Assembly: GCF_010091925.1 (NCBI RefSeq)
Contig: NZ_WVID01000010.1
Location: 215,298-279,297 of the forward strand
DNA length: 64,000 nt
Direction: 5' to 3'
Origin: Nostoc sp. B(2019)
Lineage (GTDB): Bacteria > Cyanobacteriota > Cyanobacteriia > Cyanobacteriales > Nostocaceae
The first letter of the stretch is position 1; the number at the start of each line of letters is the position of its first letter. The notes under the pieces are model-generated. The model saw only the letters and a program-made list of their open reading frames with translations. It was not told the origin of the DNA and did no database searches. A program made the translations under genes and the position numbers. Shown here piece by piece: positions 26,701 to 35,948 of the stretch.

Positions 26701-26807
26701 TTTAATCTGGGTTCCCACATAATTGTATCTGTGGTTTTATTCTGAAAAGTTGGTTTAACTTATCAAGATTTAAAGGTGTTTGCATCGAATAAATGTCACA
26801 ACTTAAG

Positions 26808-26823
26808 CATGACATTTGTCATG
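26808..26823. promoter_or_regulatory. CATGACA-TT-TGTCATG dyad
   Basis: A perfect 7-bp dyad with a 2-base spacer, 215 bases upstream of the response-regulator start; a half-site AATGTCA lies at 26792. It resembles the ATGAC..GTCAT site at 23839. It is a candidate binding site for the adjacent NarL-type regulator (inference). Confidence 0.4.
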
Positions 26824-27011
26824 AGGTTCAGATGAAATTAAGTTGGTTGCTTTATATCAACTACAAATTCCGAATCTCAAATTCCGCATTCAGAACTTAG
26901 TTATTTCACAATTTTTGATCGTCAAGATAGTCATGTGTCAAGAGTCAAAAGTCAAGTGTAATTTTTCTTCCTCTGCTCCTCTGCTCCTCTGCTTCCAGTC
27001 TCCCAGTCCCA

Positions 27012-28124
27012 TCACTTAGTGTGATTTTCTCTGGGGAAGTTAGCGATAATCTGACAGCCAGCACCCGGTTTACTGACAATTTCTAAGTGTCCGCCCAAGG
27101 TGGCTGTTCGTTCTCGCATTCCTTGAAGACCGTACCCTGTCACGGATTGATCTGACTGAAAGCCTTGGCCGTTATCTTGGAGTGTCAATGATAGCCCCGC
27201 AGCTGTTGTTTGGATCTTGATCTGAACGCTCGTGGCTTTGGCATATTTATAAATGTTGGTTAGTCCCTCCTGAATAATGCGATACACTGCATGATTTACC
27301 GAGTTGGAAAGTGGTTGTGATAAATCAATGTGGCACTCTGGTAAGACATCGGTGAGGTGATAGAATTCTGAGGCTAGGTTGGCGATCGCACCTTCAAGCA
27401 ATTGCCCTTGGAGTGGGTCTGAGCGAATGGCGGAAACTGATTCCCGTACTGATCGCAGAGCTTCGGAACCCAATTTTTTCGCCTCTACTAAAAACGATCG
27501 CGCTCGTTCAGCATCAACTTGCCAAAGTGTCAACACTGTTTCCATTTGCACATTGAGCGCAACGAGAGAATGTCCTAGCGAGTCGTGGATATCACGCGCA
27601 ATTCGATTGCGTTCTTCTAACGCTGCCATTTCTTCGATGCGTTGATTCAGTGCTCGTTCTTGCTCAAGCGATCGCCTCAGTTCTGCTTCTGTCTGCTGCA
27701 AGCGACGATTTTGCTCTTGGAGTTGTAGCTGTAAGCGGCAAAGTTTGAGTTGATGCTCGATCCGGGCCAGAACCTCCTCAATCTGAAAAGGTTTGTGAAT
27801 AAAATCAACGCCTCCAACCGAGAAGGCTTTCACCTTATCGAATACCTCATTTAAAGCGCTAATAAAAATGACGGGAATCTCCTGGGTTTGGGGATTAGAT
27901 TTTAGGCGCTGACATACCTCATAGCCAGTCATTCCAGGCATATTGATGTCAAGCAGAATCAAATCTGGAGGTTGAGCCTGTATGCCGATCAAGGCGATCG
28001 AACCATTAGTGACACTCCGAACTTCGTAACCTTGTTCATCAAGCATTGCTGACAAAAGGCGGAGATTATCTAGAGTGTCGTCAACGATGAGAATATCTCC
28101 CTTGGCTGATTGGGTGAATTCCAT
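27012..28124 (-). CDS. REC-coiled coil-HisKA_3 sensor kinase
   Basis: A 370-residue cytosolic histidine kinase. The N-terminal receiver (about 8-125) has phospho-acceptor D59 (LILLDINMPG). A coiled coil spans about 125-165. The HisKA_3 dimerisation domain carries H180 (NRIARDIHDSLGHSL), and the HATPase (about 270-368) ends with the G box GYGLQGMRER. The start is taken at ATG 28124; a TTG start at 28214 would add 30 residues of no family character. There is no membrane or sensory domain, so its input probably comes by phosphotransfer to D59, perhaps from the hybrid kinase encoded divergently at 28658. Output is probably the NarL regulator downstream. Confidence 0.9.
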   Translation of the reverse strand: MEFTQSAKGDILIVDDTLDNLRLLSAMLDEQGYEVRSVTNGSIALIGIQAQPPDLILLDINMPGMTGYEVCQRLKSNPQTQEIPVIFISALNEVFDKVKAFSVGGVDFIHKPFQIEEVLARIEHQLKLCRLQLQLQEQNRRLQQTEAELRRSLEQERALNQRIEEMAALEERNRIARDIHDSLGHSLVALNVQMETVLTLWQVDAERARSFLVEAKKLGSEALRSVRESVSAIRSDPLQGQLLEGAIANLASEFYHLTDVLPECHIDLSQPLSNSVNHAVYRIIQEGLTNIYKYAKATSVQIKIQTTAAGLSLTLQDNGQGFQSDQSVTGYGLQGMRERTATLGGHLEIVSKPGAGCQIIANFPRENHTK

Positions 28125-28525
28125 ACTTCTCAAAGGGCTAAGAGAATCGTCAATTATCACGCTATTGCTAAGGCATTCTACAAAATTTGTGGATGATGAG
28201 TGATGCAAAATCAAAGTTGTGCAATAAATCTATTGATGATGTTAGTTACTTCCAACGTACAACGCGTATAAATAAATCGATGAGAATAAACAATTATTCA
28301 TTAAGGTTGGGCTTAAATCATAAAACTTTACTAGAAAATTAATAATTTACATTCCTTAATATGGTTTGTTTTATTTCCGTCTACCTATTGAAATTAGTTT
28401 TATACGCGGCAATATGCAACAAATTTATAACGTAAAAAACATCACCTTTGACCGCTGTAGATAACCTTTGCCACGTTTCAAAAATTAAGTTTTAACTCTA
28501 TTATTGGATATTTTCCTACTTTATT

Positions 28526-28543
28526 ATTACCCATGAGGGTAAT
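28526..28543. promoter_or_regulatory. ATTACCC-ATGA-GGGTAAT dyad in divergent promoter
   Basis: A perfect 7-bp inverted repeat with a 4-base spacer in the 533-base region between the two divergent kinase genes, 115 bases before the hybrid-kinase start. It is a candidate operator; nothing else was seen in this region. Confidence 0.4.
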
Positions 28544-28657
28544 TTTGTTTGAGACAGATCATCCTTTATATTATGCTAAGAAGCTTCATTGGAATTGAAA
28601 AGCTTCTGGGTCAGCATTAGCACCCTAGCATTGCTGTTTAATTTAAGGAGTTCGGAC

Positions 28658-31600
28658 ATGCGTCCTCTCACCGATCAAGTTTTAAAGCTTGCTAAAAGTG
28701 TGCCGTTGCGCCACATTCTTGTGGTACCTTTTATACTGCAAATTTCTCTAGCCGTGGGGTTAACTGGGTGGCTATCAATTCAGAATGGGCAACGAGCAGT
28801 CAATGAGGTAGCAATTCAACTCCGCAGTGAAATCACAGCTCGAATTCAACAGTACCTTCAAACCTATGTTGAAACGCCTCATAAAATCAATCAGCTAAAT
28901 GCTAATGCCATCCGGCTGGGCGAAGTCGATGTACAAGATTTATTAGCATTAGAACGACATCTTTGGTATCAACTTGAAACATTTGATACGGTGACGGCGG
29001 TTTATGTTGGGTCAAAATATCGAGAACATGTTGCGGTTGAAAGGTCTGATGATGGCCGCTTTCAAGTGAAACTTTCGGGGAAATCCACCGATGATGAGAT
29101 CCGAATTTATGCGGCAGAGCAACCGGGACGTTACACTAAACTTTTAAGATCCAGACCCAATTACGATCCTCGAACTCGTCCTTGGTATCAATCAGCAGTC
29201 CAGTCTCAAACAGCGAACTGGGGCGGAATTTATAAACTGTTTGCCACACCCAGATATGTACTCAATGCCAGCTTGCCAATCTATGACGATCGCAATAATC
29301 TATTAGGCGTTGCTGCGGTAGATTTTTCACTGACTGGGATTAGTCAATTTCTGCGGAGTTTGGAAATAGGGCGATCGGGCGAAACCTTCATCCTGGAACG
29401 CCGCACAGGATTGCTGGTTGGTAGTTCCGCCACTCAACAACCTTACGTGATTGAAAATCCCACAGCGCCTTTCACATTACAGAATCCCGTCCGGGTTAAG
29501 GCGATCGCCAGCAATGATATTTTGACGCGACGCACTACCGAATATTTGTTGCAACGCTTTGGAAACTTAACCCAAATCGACAAAAAGCAACAACTGGATT
29601 TTGACATTCAGGGTCAACGGCAATTTTTACAAGTTGTACCCATGAAAAATGATCAAGGGTTGGACTGGTTGATTATTGTCGTCGTCCCCGAACGGGATTT
29701 CATGGATCAAATCAATGCCAATACTCGCACAACAATTGTGCTTTGTCTGGTCGCGTTTGCGCTCGCAACTGGATTAGGTATTTTTACAGCTCGCTGGATT
29801 ACGCAGCCGATTTTACGACTGGGGAGCGCAGCAAAAGCGATCGCAGCAGGAAACTTAAACCAAAAAGTTTCTGTAAACAACACAATCGAGTTAAACGAAC
29901 TAGCGCAGTCTTTTAACCAAATGGCGCAACAGTTGCGTGAATCCTTTTTAGCTCTAGCACAAACCAACGAGAGATTAGAAAGCCGAGTCAAGCAACGCAC
30001 CACAGAACTTGACGAAAAAAATGCCCAACTTCAGCGAGAAATTCGCGTTAGCGAAGCTGCCCGAAGGGGTCGCCAAAAAGTAGAGGCTGCACTGAAAACA
30101 TCGGAGGCAGAACTCCGGTTAATGTTCGCTGCTATGACCGACATGGTAGTGGTTTTTGATGCGGAAGGTCGTTACCTAAAGTATGTGCAAACGAAGTATG
30201 TGCTAACACAATCTTTCGCTTACAAACCTGATGTAGATCGCCTTGGCAAAAAAGTTCATGAAGTTTTACCTAAAGAAATTGCCAATTTAATAGTCGATGC
30301 CATTCAGCAAGCGTTGGAACTGAAAGAGGAACCCAGAAACTCTGATGGCACTCGCAAGAATGTTTTTGTTGAATACCACTTGTCGATCAAGAATCGAGAA
30401 ACTTGGTTTTTAGCTAGTGTCTCGCCATTGTCTGACCGCACAGTACTTTGGGTTGCTCGTGATATCACCAAGCTCAAAAAAACTGAAGTCGCGCTTAAAA
30501 AAGCCAAAGAAGCCGCGGATGCCGCCAACCTTGCTAAAAGCCAGTTTCTCTCTAATATGAGCCATGAGTTGCGAACTCCCCTCAATATCATCCTCGGCTT
30601 TACCCAATTGCTGCTGCGGAATCAATCGCTCAACTCGCAGCAGCAGGAATACTTGGATACCATTAACCGCAGTGGCGAAGACTTGCTGACCTTAATCAAT
30701 GACGTGTTGGAGATGTCCAAAATTGAAGCGGGTCGAATCACACTCAACGAAACAAATTTTGACCTCTACGGGTTTCTTGATCGACTTCAGAAGATGTTTG
30801 GTTTGAAAGCTCGATCAAGAGGGTTACAGCTCATTTTTGAGCGATCGCACACAATTCCACAATACATCTGTGCTGATGAAAGTAAATTGCGCCAGGTTCT
30901 CGTTAATCTGTTAGGAAACGCAATTAAGTTTACACAGGTCGGTCAAGTAACGTTGCGGGTAGAAACTCTTAGCCAAACCATCACGCCTGATCATCTGATC
31001 ACCCTCCGCTTCAGTGTCGAAGATACGGGTTGCGGCATTGCTGCTTCTGACTTTAATCGTTTATTTGAGCCGTTTGTGCAGACGGACGCGGGGCACAAAG
31101 CTCAGGAAGGAACTGGACTCGGATTACCCATCAGCCAGCGATTTGTCCGGCTGATGGGTGGAGATATAACGGTGAATAGCACATTAGGAGAAGGCTCGAT
31201 TTTTACGTTTGATATTCAAACTCGTGTAGTGATTTTGGATACTTTGCCAATGCCTGCACGGAGTCGGCAAGTCATTGGTTTAGAAGCAGGACAACCCACC
31301 TATCGGATTCTAGTTGTCGAGGATAAACTGGAAAATCGGCGGCTTCTGGTTGAGTTGTTGACCCCCATTGGCTTTGAGGTACGGGAAGCAGTAAACGGTC
31401 AAGCTGCGATCGACCTTTGGCAAAGCTGGTCGCCTAACTTAATCTGGATGGATCTGCGGATGCCAATTATGAACGGATTTGAGGCAACTCGGCACATTAA
31501 AACAGCAGGCTCTCAAGTCCCGGTGATCATTGCGTTGACCGGAAGCGCATTTGAAGAAGACCGCTTAACAGCCCTATCTATGGGCTTTGATGACTTTGTG

Positions 31601-31999
31601 CGTAAGCCATTTCGGACAACCGTGATTTTTGAAAAGATGGCTGAATACTTGGGCGTTCGCTATGTTTATGCTGACGAACCGGACAATCAGGAAAACACAG
31701 AAGGAACAGCTTGGGTTTCTAATGCATCCTTTACGCCTATATTAACGGTTGCAGACTTAGAGGTAATGCCGAGTGACTGGATCGACCAACTGCATCAGGC
31801 GGCGCTCCGAATTAATGCTAAGGAAATTTTTAAGCTAATTGAGCAAATTCCTGAGCCGCACGATCGCCTCATCAAGCCACTGACCGATCTGGTTGACCGC
31901 TTCTGTTTTGAAGAAATTATCGCATTAACCCAACAAATGCAAAGCGATCGCAAGGAAGAACCATTTTTTTCCGAGGAGATAGGTTGGACAACTCACTAA
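28658..31999 (+). CDS. dCache-HAMP-PAS hybrid histidine kinase
   Basis: A 1113-residue membrane sensor kinase. The start is ATG 28658, with AAGGAG 7 bases upstream; the longer TTG-initiated frame is not preferred. In order: membrane segment 1 (about 20-42), extracellular double-Cache domain (about 55-340; PNYDPRTRPWYQSA is typical), membrane segment 2 (about 360-380), HAMP (about 380-435), coiled coil, PAS (about 480-600), HisKA with FLSNMSHELRTPLN (about 640), HATPase (about 770-870, GTGLGLPIS) and a C-terminal receiver (WMDLRMPIMNG). dCache domains bind small extracellular ligands such as amino acids. Its 3' end overlaps the Rrf2 gene end by 4 bases. Confidence 0.94.
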   Translation: MRPLTDQVLKLAKSVPLRHILVVPFILQISLAVGLTGWLSIQNGQRAVNEVAIQLRSEITARIQQYLQTYVETPHKINQLNANAIRLGEVDVQDLLALERHLWYQLETFDTVTAVYVGSKYREHVAVERSDDGRFQVKLSGKSTDDEIRIYAAEQPGRYTKLLRSRPNYDPRTRPWYQSAVQSQTANWGGIYKLFATPRYVLNASLPIYDDRNNLLGVAAVDFSLTGISQFLRSLEIGRSGETFILERRTGLLVGSSATQQPYVIENPTAPFTLQNPVRVKAIASNDILTRRTTEYLLQRFGNLTQIDKKQQLDFDIQGQRQFLQVVPMKNDQGLDWLIIVVVPERDFMDQINANTRTTIVLCLVAFALATGLGIFTARWITQPILRLGSAAKAIAAGNLNQKVSVNNTIELNELAQSFNQMAQQLRESFLALAQTNERLESRVKQRTTELDEKNAQLQREIRVSEAARRGRQKVEAALKTSEAELRLMFAAMTDMVVVFDAEGRYLKYVQTKYVLTQSFAYKPDVDRLGKKVHEVLPKEIANLIVDAIQQALELKEEPRNSDGTRKNVFVEYHLSIKNRETWFLASVSPLSDRTVLWVARDITKLKKTEVALKKAKEAADAANLAKSQFLSNMSHELRTPLNIILGFTQLLLRNQSLNSQQQEYLDTINRSGEDLLTLINDVLEMSKIEAGRITLNETNFDLYGFLDRLQKMFGLKARSRGLQLIFERSHTIPQYICADESKLRQVLVNLLGNAIKFTQVGQVTLRVETLSQTITPDHLITLRFSVEDTGCGIAASDFNRLFEPFVQTDAGHKAQEGTGLGLPISQRFVRLMGGDITVNSTLGEGSIFTFDIQTRVVILDTLPMPARSRQVIGLEAGQPTYRILVVEDKLENRRLLVELLTPIGFEVREAVNGQAAIDLWQSWSPNLIWMDLRMPIMNGFEATRHIKTAGSQVPVIIALTGSAFEEDRLTALSMGFDDFVRKPFRTTVIFEKMAEYLGVRYVYADEPDNQENTEGTAWVSNASFTPILTVADLEVMPSDWIDQLHQAALRINAKEIFKLIEQIPEPHDRLIKPLTDLVDRFCFEEIIALTQQMQSDRKEEPFFSEEIGWTTH

Positions 32000-32433
32000 A
32001 TGTAGTACATCAACTCTTTGTGTTTTCGGATGGCTCGCCGTTCACAAAGGTCTTGGAGTGTATATTTTTGCAACACGGCATTAGCAGCCTGACGGGCTTC
32101 TTGCCAAACTTCCTGAATCAGTTCGCCTTCTATTGTGCTGGGAGTTGGCTCAGAACTAGAGACAACAACATCTGACCCTTCCATGCAATTAAAAGCATCC
32201 AAAACTGTAATCGTCCGGGGATCTCGTGCCAGAACGTAGCCGCCTTTGGCTCCGCGTATACTCTTAATTAGGCCTTGACGCCTTAAAGTTGCCAAGAGTT
32301 GTTCTAAATAGCGGTTCGGGATATCTTGTAATACCGCTATCTCTCGAATTTGCAGGGATTCACCGTTAGGATAGCAGGTTGCTAACTCTAACAGGGCTAA
32401 AAGTGCATATTCTGATTTGTTAGAAATTACCAC
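31996..32433 (-). CDS. Rrf2-family transcriptional regulator
   Basis: A 145-residue winged-helix regulator. The Rrf2 fold is visible: KSEYALLALLELATCY, the recognition region IPNRYLEQLLATLRRQGLI and the wing SIRGAKGGYVLARDP. The three clustered cysteines that bind an iron-sulfur cluster in IscR/NsrR-type members are absent (only isolated C20, C83 and C129-like positions), so it is probably not an Fe-S sensor and instead resembles CymR-type members. No operon partner is adjacent. It converges with the hybrid kinase, sharing 4 bases. Confidence 0.9.
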   Translation of the reverse strand: MVISNKSEYALLALLELATCYPNGESLQIREIAVLQDIPNRYLEQLLATLRRQGLIKSIRGAKGGYVLARDPRTITVLDAFNCMEGSDVVVSSSEPTPSTIEGELIQEVWQEARQAANAVLQKYTLQDLCERRAIRKHKELMYYI

Positions 32434-32937
32434 AGGCGTAACATTTTAAATTCATACCTAAAGCTATAATTTTACTGCTTAGGTTCTCTTAAGCTACTGC
32501 GAAAGAAAACTTAACAGTGGAGTTTTTGCTAATTAGTTGTTACTAGTCTAAAGACTTTTAGCAATCAAAGCAAATATTGATTTTTTTTCAATTTAATAAA
32601 TCAAACTGATTAATTCAGTCTACTGCTTTCCTAGAGCGATCGCCCAGGCTGATGTAAACTTCCAACAAAAGGCATGAGTTATACCTTAAAAGAAACAATC
32701 TAGTTTCCTAGGAGTTCGATAAACCTCTCTTTGCCTTGAACTTTAGTTCAAGTCTGTCCCTCTGTGGCGATTAAGAGGGAAAGTTAGTTTTGCGTAGTTA
32801 AACCAGGGAGCGCCTTACCCTTGTGTCCTTCGGATATAAAGCAGCCATTATAGTATACAGAACTTTTATCCTGAAGAACTTTTTGCAACACAACTGGAAA
32901 TCAGACCTTTGTCCTGAACTGCTGATAATTACTGTCC
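32434..32937. other. Gene-free stretch upstream of Rrf2 gene
   Basis: No gene is supported. It holds the Rrf2 promoter region and one HIP1 site (near 32640). The segment 32720-32840 is fairly GC-rich with alternating purine runs and might encode a small RNA, but I could not match it to a known family. Confidence 0.45.
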
Positions 32938-33825
32938 TCAATCCTCAATGTCAGCCAGTACTAATTCTAAACACCTTTGCCACTCTGGCAGAACTAGCCC
33001 AAAAGTATTAGACAATTTCTGACTATTTAATAAGGAATAAGCTGGCCTACTCGCTGCTGTCGGATACTCCTTGGAGGTAATTGCTATTAACCTCTGTAAC
33101 TTACGCTCACTCTGCTGGGAATTATGGTCAAAAATTGCTTTAGCAAAACCATACCAGCTAGTCTGTCCATTGGCTGTTAAGTGATAAATTCCACTCTTAC
33201 TAGCGAGAAAACCAGATACATCCTGTCGAGCTTGAGATAAAATCTGGGCTGTAGCTTCAGCAATTATGCGGCTCCAAGTAGGCGCACCAATTTGGTTATT
33301 CACAACTCTAATTTCTTCGCGTTCTTGAGCCAGCTTTTGCATAGTTAGTAAAAAATTTTTACCTCGCAAACCATATATCCAACTGGTGCGTAAAATCAAA
33401 TGTGGCACTCCTACAGCCATGATTGCCTGCTCACCTGCTAGTTTTGTCATACCATAGATGTTTTGTGGGTTAGGTTTATCTGCTTCAGTGTAGGGAGTTG
33501 TATTTGAGCCATCAAATACATAATCAGTAGAATAGTGAATCATTGCTGCACCCAGCCGCTTTGCTTCCTCTGCGATCGCACCAGGAGCAATACCATTAAT
33601 AGCCATTACTAAATCTGGTTCTGACTCTGCTTGATCTACTGCTGTGTAAGCAGCTGGATTAATAATTAAGTCTGGTTGGACTTTCCGGATGATACGGCGA
33701 ATAGTATTTAGTTGAGCGAAATCCATCTGGCTGCGCCCTACAGAAATCACTTCACCTAAAGTTATCAAAGTACGTTGCAATTCCCAACCCACTTGTCCAG
33801 TTACACCTGTCAGTAGGATTTTCAT
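32938..33825 (-). CDS. rfbD: dTDP-4-dehydrorhamnose reductase
   Basis: A 295-residue short-chain dehydrogenase that makes the last step of dTDP-L-rhamnose synthesis, reducing the 4-keto sugar with NAD(P)H. The N-terminal Rossmann motif is GVTGQVG (7-13); the STDYVFDG block and the catalytic YxxxK (YGMTK) are present. It overlaps the upstream rfbC by 4 bases (ATGA type), which indicates translational coupling. Rhamnose is a common component of cyanobacterial lipopolysaccharide and exopolysaccharide, and nearby glycosyltransferases fit that use. Confidence 0.94.
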   Translation of the reverse strand: MKILLTGVTGQVGWELQRTLITLGEVISVGRSQMDFAQLNTIRRIIRKVQPDLIINPAAYTAVDQAESEPDLVMAINGIAPGAIAEEAKRLGAAMIHYSTDYVFDGSNTTPYTEADKPNPQNIYGMTKLAGEQAIMAVGVPHLILRTSWIYGLRGKNFLLTMQKLAQEREEIRVVNNQIGAPTWSRIIAEATAQILSQARQDVSGFLASKSGIYHLTANGQTSWYGFAKAIFDHNSQQSERKLQRLIAITSKEYPTAASRPAYSLLNSQKLSNTFGLVLPEWQRCLELVLADIED

Positions 33826-34367
33826 GCAAACACCTCTGCATCTCGCAGCAACTTAGCAACTTGATCTTTAGCAGAGAGTATTGGTTCTTCTTGAATTGGC
33901 CAAGCAATCATTAAATCAGGATCATTCCACAATATAGTACGCTCGTACTGTGGTGCGTAGTAGTTTGTCGTTTTGTACAAAACTTCAGCATATTCTGAAA
34001 GCACCACAAAACCGTGAGCAAAACCTGATGGTATCCACACCTGTCGTTTATTTTCGGCTGTCAGATATATACCCACCCATTGACAGAAAGTCTGAGAACT
34101 TTTTCTCAAATCGACAGCTACATCAAAGACTGTACCTGATATTACTCTTACTAGTTTTCCTTGAGGTTGCTGTATTTGATAGTGCAAGCCGCGTAACACG
34201 TTTTTGACAGAACGAGAATGATTATCTTGGACGAAATGCTCAGCAATTCCTGCCTTTTCTAGTAAGACTTTTTCGTTATAACTTTCATAAAAAAAACCAC
34301 GACTATCACAAAAAATTTTTGGTTCAATCACTAATAAATCAGGAATTTCTGTCTGTATAATATTCAT
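33822..34367 (-). CDS. rfbC: dTDP-4-dehydrorhamnose 3,5-epimerase
   Basis: A 181-residue cupin-fold epimerase that inverts C3 and C5 of dTDP-4-keto-6-deoxyglucose. Family blocks visible are FCDSRGFFYESYN, VQDNHSRS, LRGLHYQ (catalytic His) and WIPSGFAHGFVVLS. The length is normal. It overlaps rfbD by 4 bases and lies 240 bases downstream of rfbA, a gap occupied almost entirely by a MITE-like element. Confidence 0.95.
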   Translation of the reverse strand: MNIIQTEIPDLLVIEPKIFCDSRGFFYESYNEKVLLEKAGIAEHFVQDNHSRSVKNVLRGLHYQIQQPQGKLVRVISGTVFDVAVDLRKSSQTFCQWVGIYLTAENKRQVWIPSGFAHGFVVLSEYAEVLYKTTNYYAPQYERTILWNDPDLMIAWPIQEEPILSAKDQVAKLLRDAEVFA

Positions 34368-34391
34368 ATTTACTCACTTTTAAAACATCCT

Positions 34392-34605
34392 CTAAGCTCG
34401 ACTTTATCCATTTCTGTGAGTGGCTATGCCTGCGGTAAGCTCTAAAAAGTGTCTACGCATAAGCTAAAACCCTCATATCAGTTAGGCTTTGACTTTTTCG
34501 ATTTCATCAAAACTAATCATGTAAAGAAATATTTTTGCCACAAAGCCAGAACTTTCGCAAGATTTAAAGTGTTACATTCTGGGATTTGGATAAAGTCGAG
34601 CTTAG
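34392..34605. mobile_element. 214-bp MITE-like element with 19-bp terminal inverted repeats
   Basis: CTAAGCTCGACTTTATCCA (34392-34410) and TGGATAAAGTCGAGCTTAG (34587-34605) are perfect inverted repeats. There is no coding frame between them. Both ends contain TA (34393-34394 and 34603-34604), consistent with an IS630/Tc1-type TA target duplication and an element of 208 bp. It sits one base beyond the rfbA stop and before rfbC, inside the presumed operon. Confidence 0.8.
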
Positions 34606-34606
34606 T

Positions 34607-35563
34607 TTATAAAGGCTGTAACTTTATATCCAAAGGCGATTGATCAGCAGAAAATAATTCTGTTATATCATTTTTTAGGAATGGTTCATAGTTCTGATTA
34701 TTCTCTAAAATTTTCATTAGATAATGACCATAGCTACTCTTAGCCATAGACTCAGCTAACTGACGAAGTTGGCATGAGTCAATATATCCTTGGTTATAAG
34801 CAATTTCTTCAATACAAGCTATTTTTAAACCCTGCCGTTCTTCTAAAGTTTGAATAAAGCTACTTGCCTGATGTAGAAATTCGTGAGTTCCAGTATCTAA
34901 CCAAGCGTATCCTCTTCCTAAAAGTTCTACTTGTAGTTGACCCCGCTGCAAATAAACCAGGTTCAAATCAGTAATTTCTAGCTCGTTGCGAGCAGAAGGT
35001 TTGAGACTAGAAGCAATCTCTACAACTTGGCTATCATAAAAGTAGATACCAGGAATCACGTACTTAGATTTAGGAATTAGAGGCTTTTCTTCTATACTAA
35101 TTACACGTCTGTGTGTGTCAAATTCGATTACACCATATTGTTCAGGATGTTTGACTTGATAGCCAAATACTAATCCGCCTTCCTTTAAATTTGCTGCTCG
35201 ATTCAGTACTTCTGTCAAACCATGTCCATAAAAGATATTGTCACCCAAAATTAAGCATACTGGCTCGTTAGCAATAAAGTCTTTTCCCAGAATAAAGGCT
35301 TGAGCTAAACCTTCCGGCTTTGGTTGTTTGACATAACTAAACTTTAATCCCCACTGACTACCATCCTTTAATAGTTTTTTAAATAATGGCAAATCACGAG
35401 GTGTGGAAATAATTAAAATTTCCCGAATGCCTGCTAACATTAATACAGATAATGAATAATAAATCATTGGCTTATCATAAACAGGCACTAATTGTTTACT
35501 GATAACATGAGTTATTGGATAAAGACGAGTACCGGAACCACCAGCCAAGATAATGCCTTTCAT
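34607..35563 (-). CDS. rfbA: Glucose-1-phosphate thymidylyltransferase
   Basis: A 318-residue nucleotidyltransferase that joins dTTP and glucose-1-phosphate, the entry step of dTDP-rhamnose synthesis. The start is ATG 35563, giving [18 protein letters not shown]; the extra 20 residues of the open frame upstream lack family character. [12 protein letters not shown] (metal and nucleotide site) and ISIEEKP are present. The tail beyond about residue 292 ([15 protein letters not shown] to the end) is longer than typical family members, and the stop lies beside a MITE end, so the 3' end may have been remodelled. rfbB (4,6-dehydratase) is absent from this window. Confidence 0.94.
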   Translation of the reverse strand: MKGIILAGGSGTRLYPITHVISKQLVPVYDKPMIYYSLSVLMLAGIREILIISTPRDLPLFKKLLKDGSQWGLKFSYVKQPKPEGLAQAFILGKDFIANEPVCLILGDNIFYGHGLTEVLNRAANLKEGGLVFGYQVKHPEQYGVIEFDTHRRVISIEEKPLIPKSKYVIPGIYFYDSQVVEIASSLKPSARNELEITDLNLVYLQRGQLQVELLGRGYAWLDTGTHEFLHQASSFIQTLEERQGLKIACIEEIAYNQGYIDSCQLRQLAESMAKSSYGHYLMKILENNQNYEPFLKNDITELFSADQSPLDIKLQPL

Positions 35564-35626
35564 ATTACACACCTTAAATAGCAATACTATTTGAGTTGTA
35601 AGATATTTTGTTAAGGCTGTCAAAAT

Positions 35627-35654
35627 AATTCATAATTCATAATTCATAATTCAT
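35627..35654. repeat. AATTCAT heptamer repeated four times
   Basis: Four perfect tandem copies of AATTCAT (35627-35654) lie 64 bases upstream of rfbA. Seven-base tandem repeats of this kind are typical of heterocystous cyanobacteria. The rest of 35564-35948 shows no gene. Confidence 0.85.
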
Positions 35655-35948
35655 AATTACACCCTACGCATGAATGCGGGGGCTTTGATATTGAGGATGT
35701 TGATTTTTATTTCTCCATTAATAAATCAATTTGCTCTGTACTGGAATTATAAATTATGAATTAATAATTATTTGTTTCCCTATAAAGGACATGAGTAGTT
35801 TCTCACAAATTATTTAGGACTACTATAGTAAACATTGCTGTTAATATTGATAGTAAAATTTTCCATTTTCATAGTTTCTTTGACTAGTTTTGGTAGGTTT
35901 ATGAACGCACCTGATTTACCTAAATAGAGTTACTTAAGATACTAAACT

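Noticed and set aside
32720-32840. Possible 6S-like or other small RNA.
   Set aside because: I could not find a conserved family signature or clear long stem by eye.
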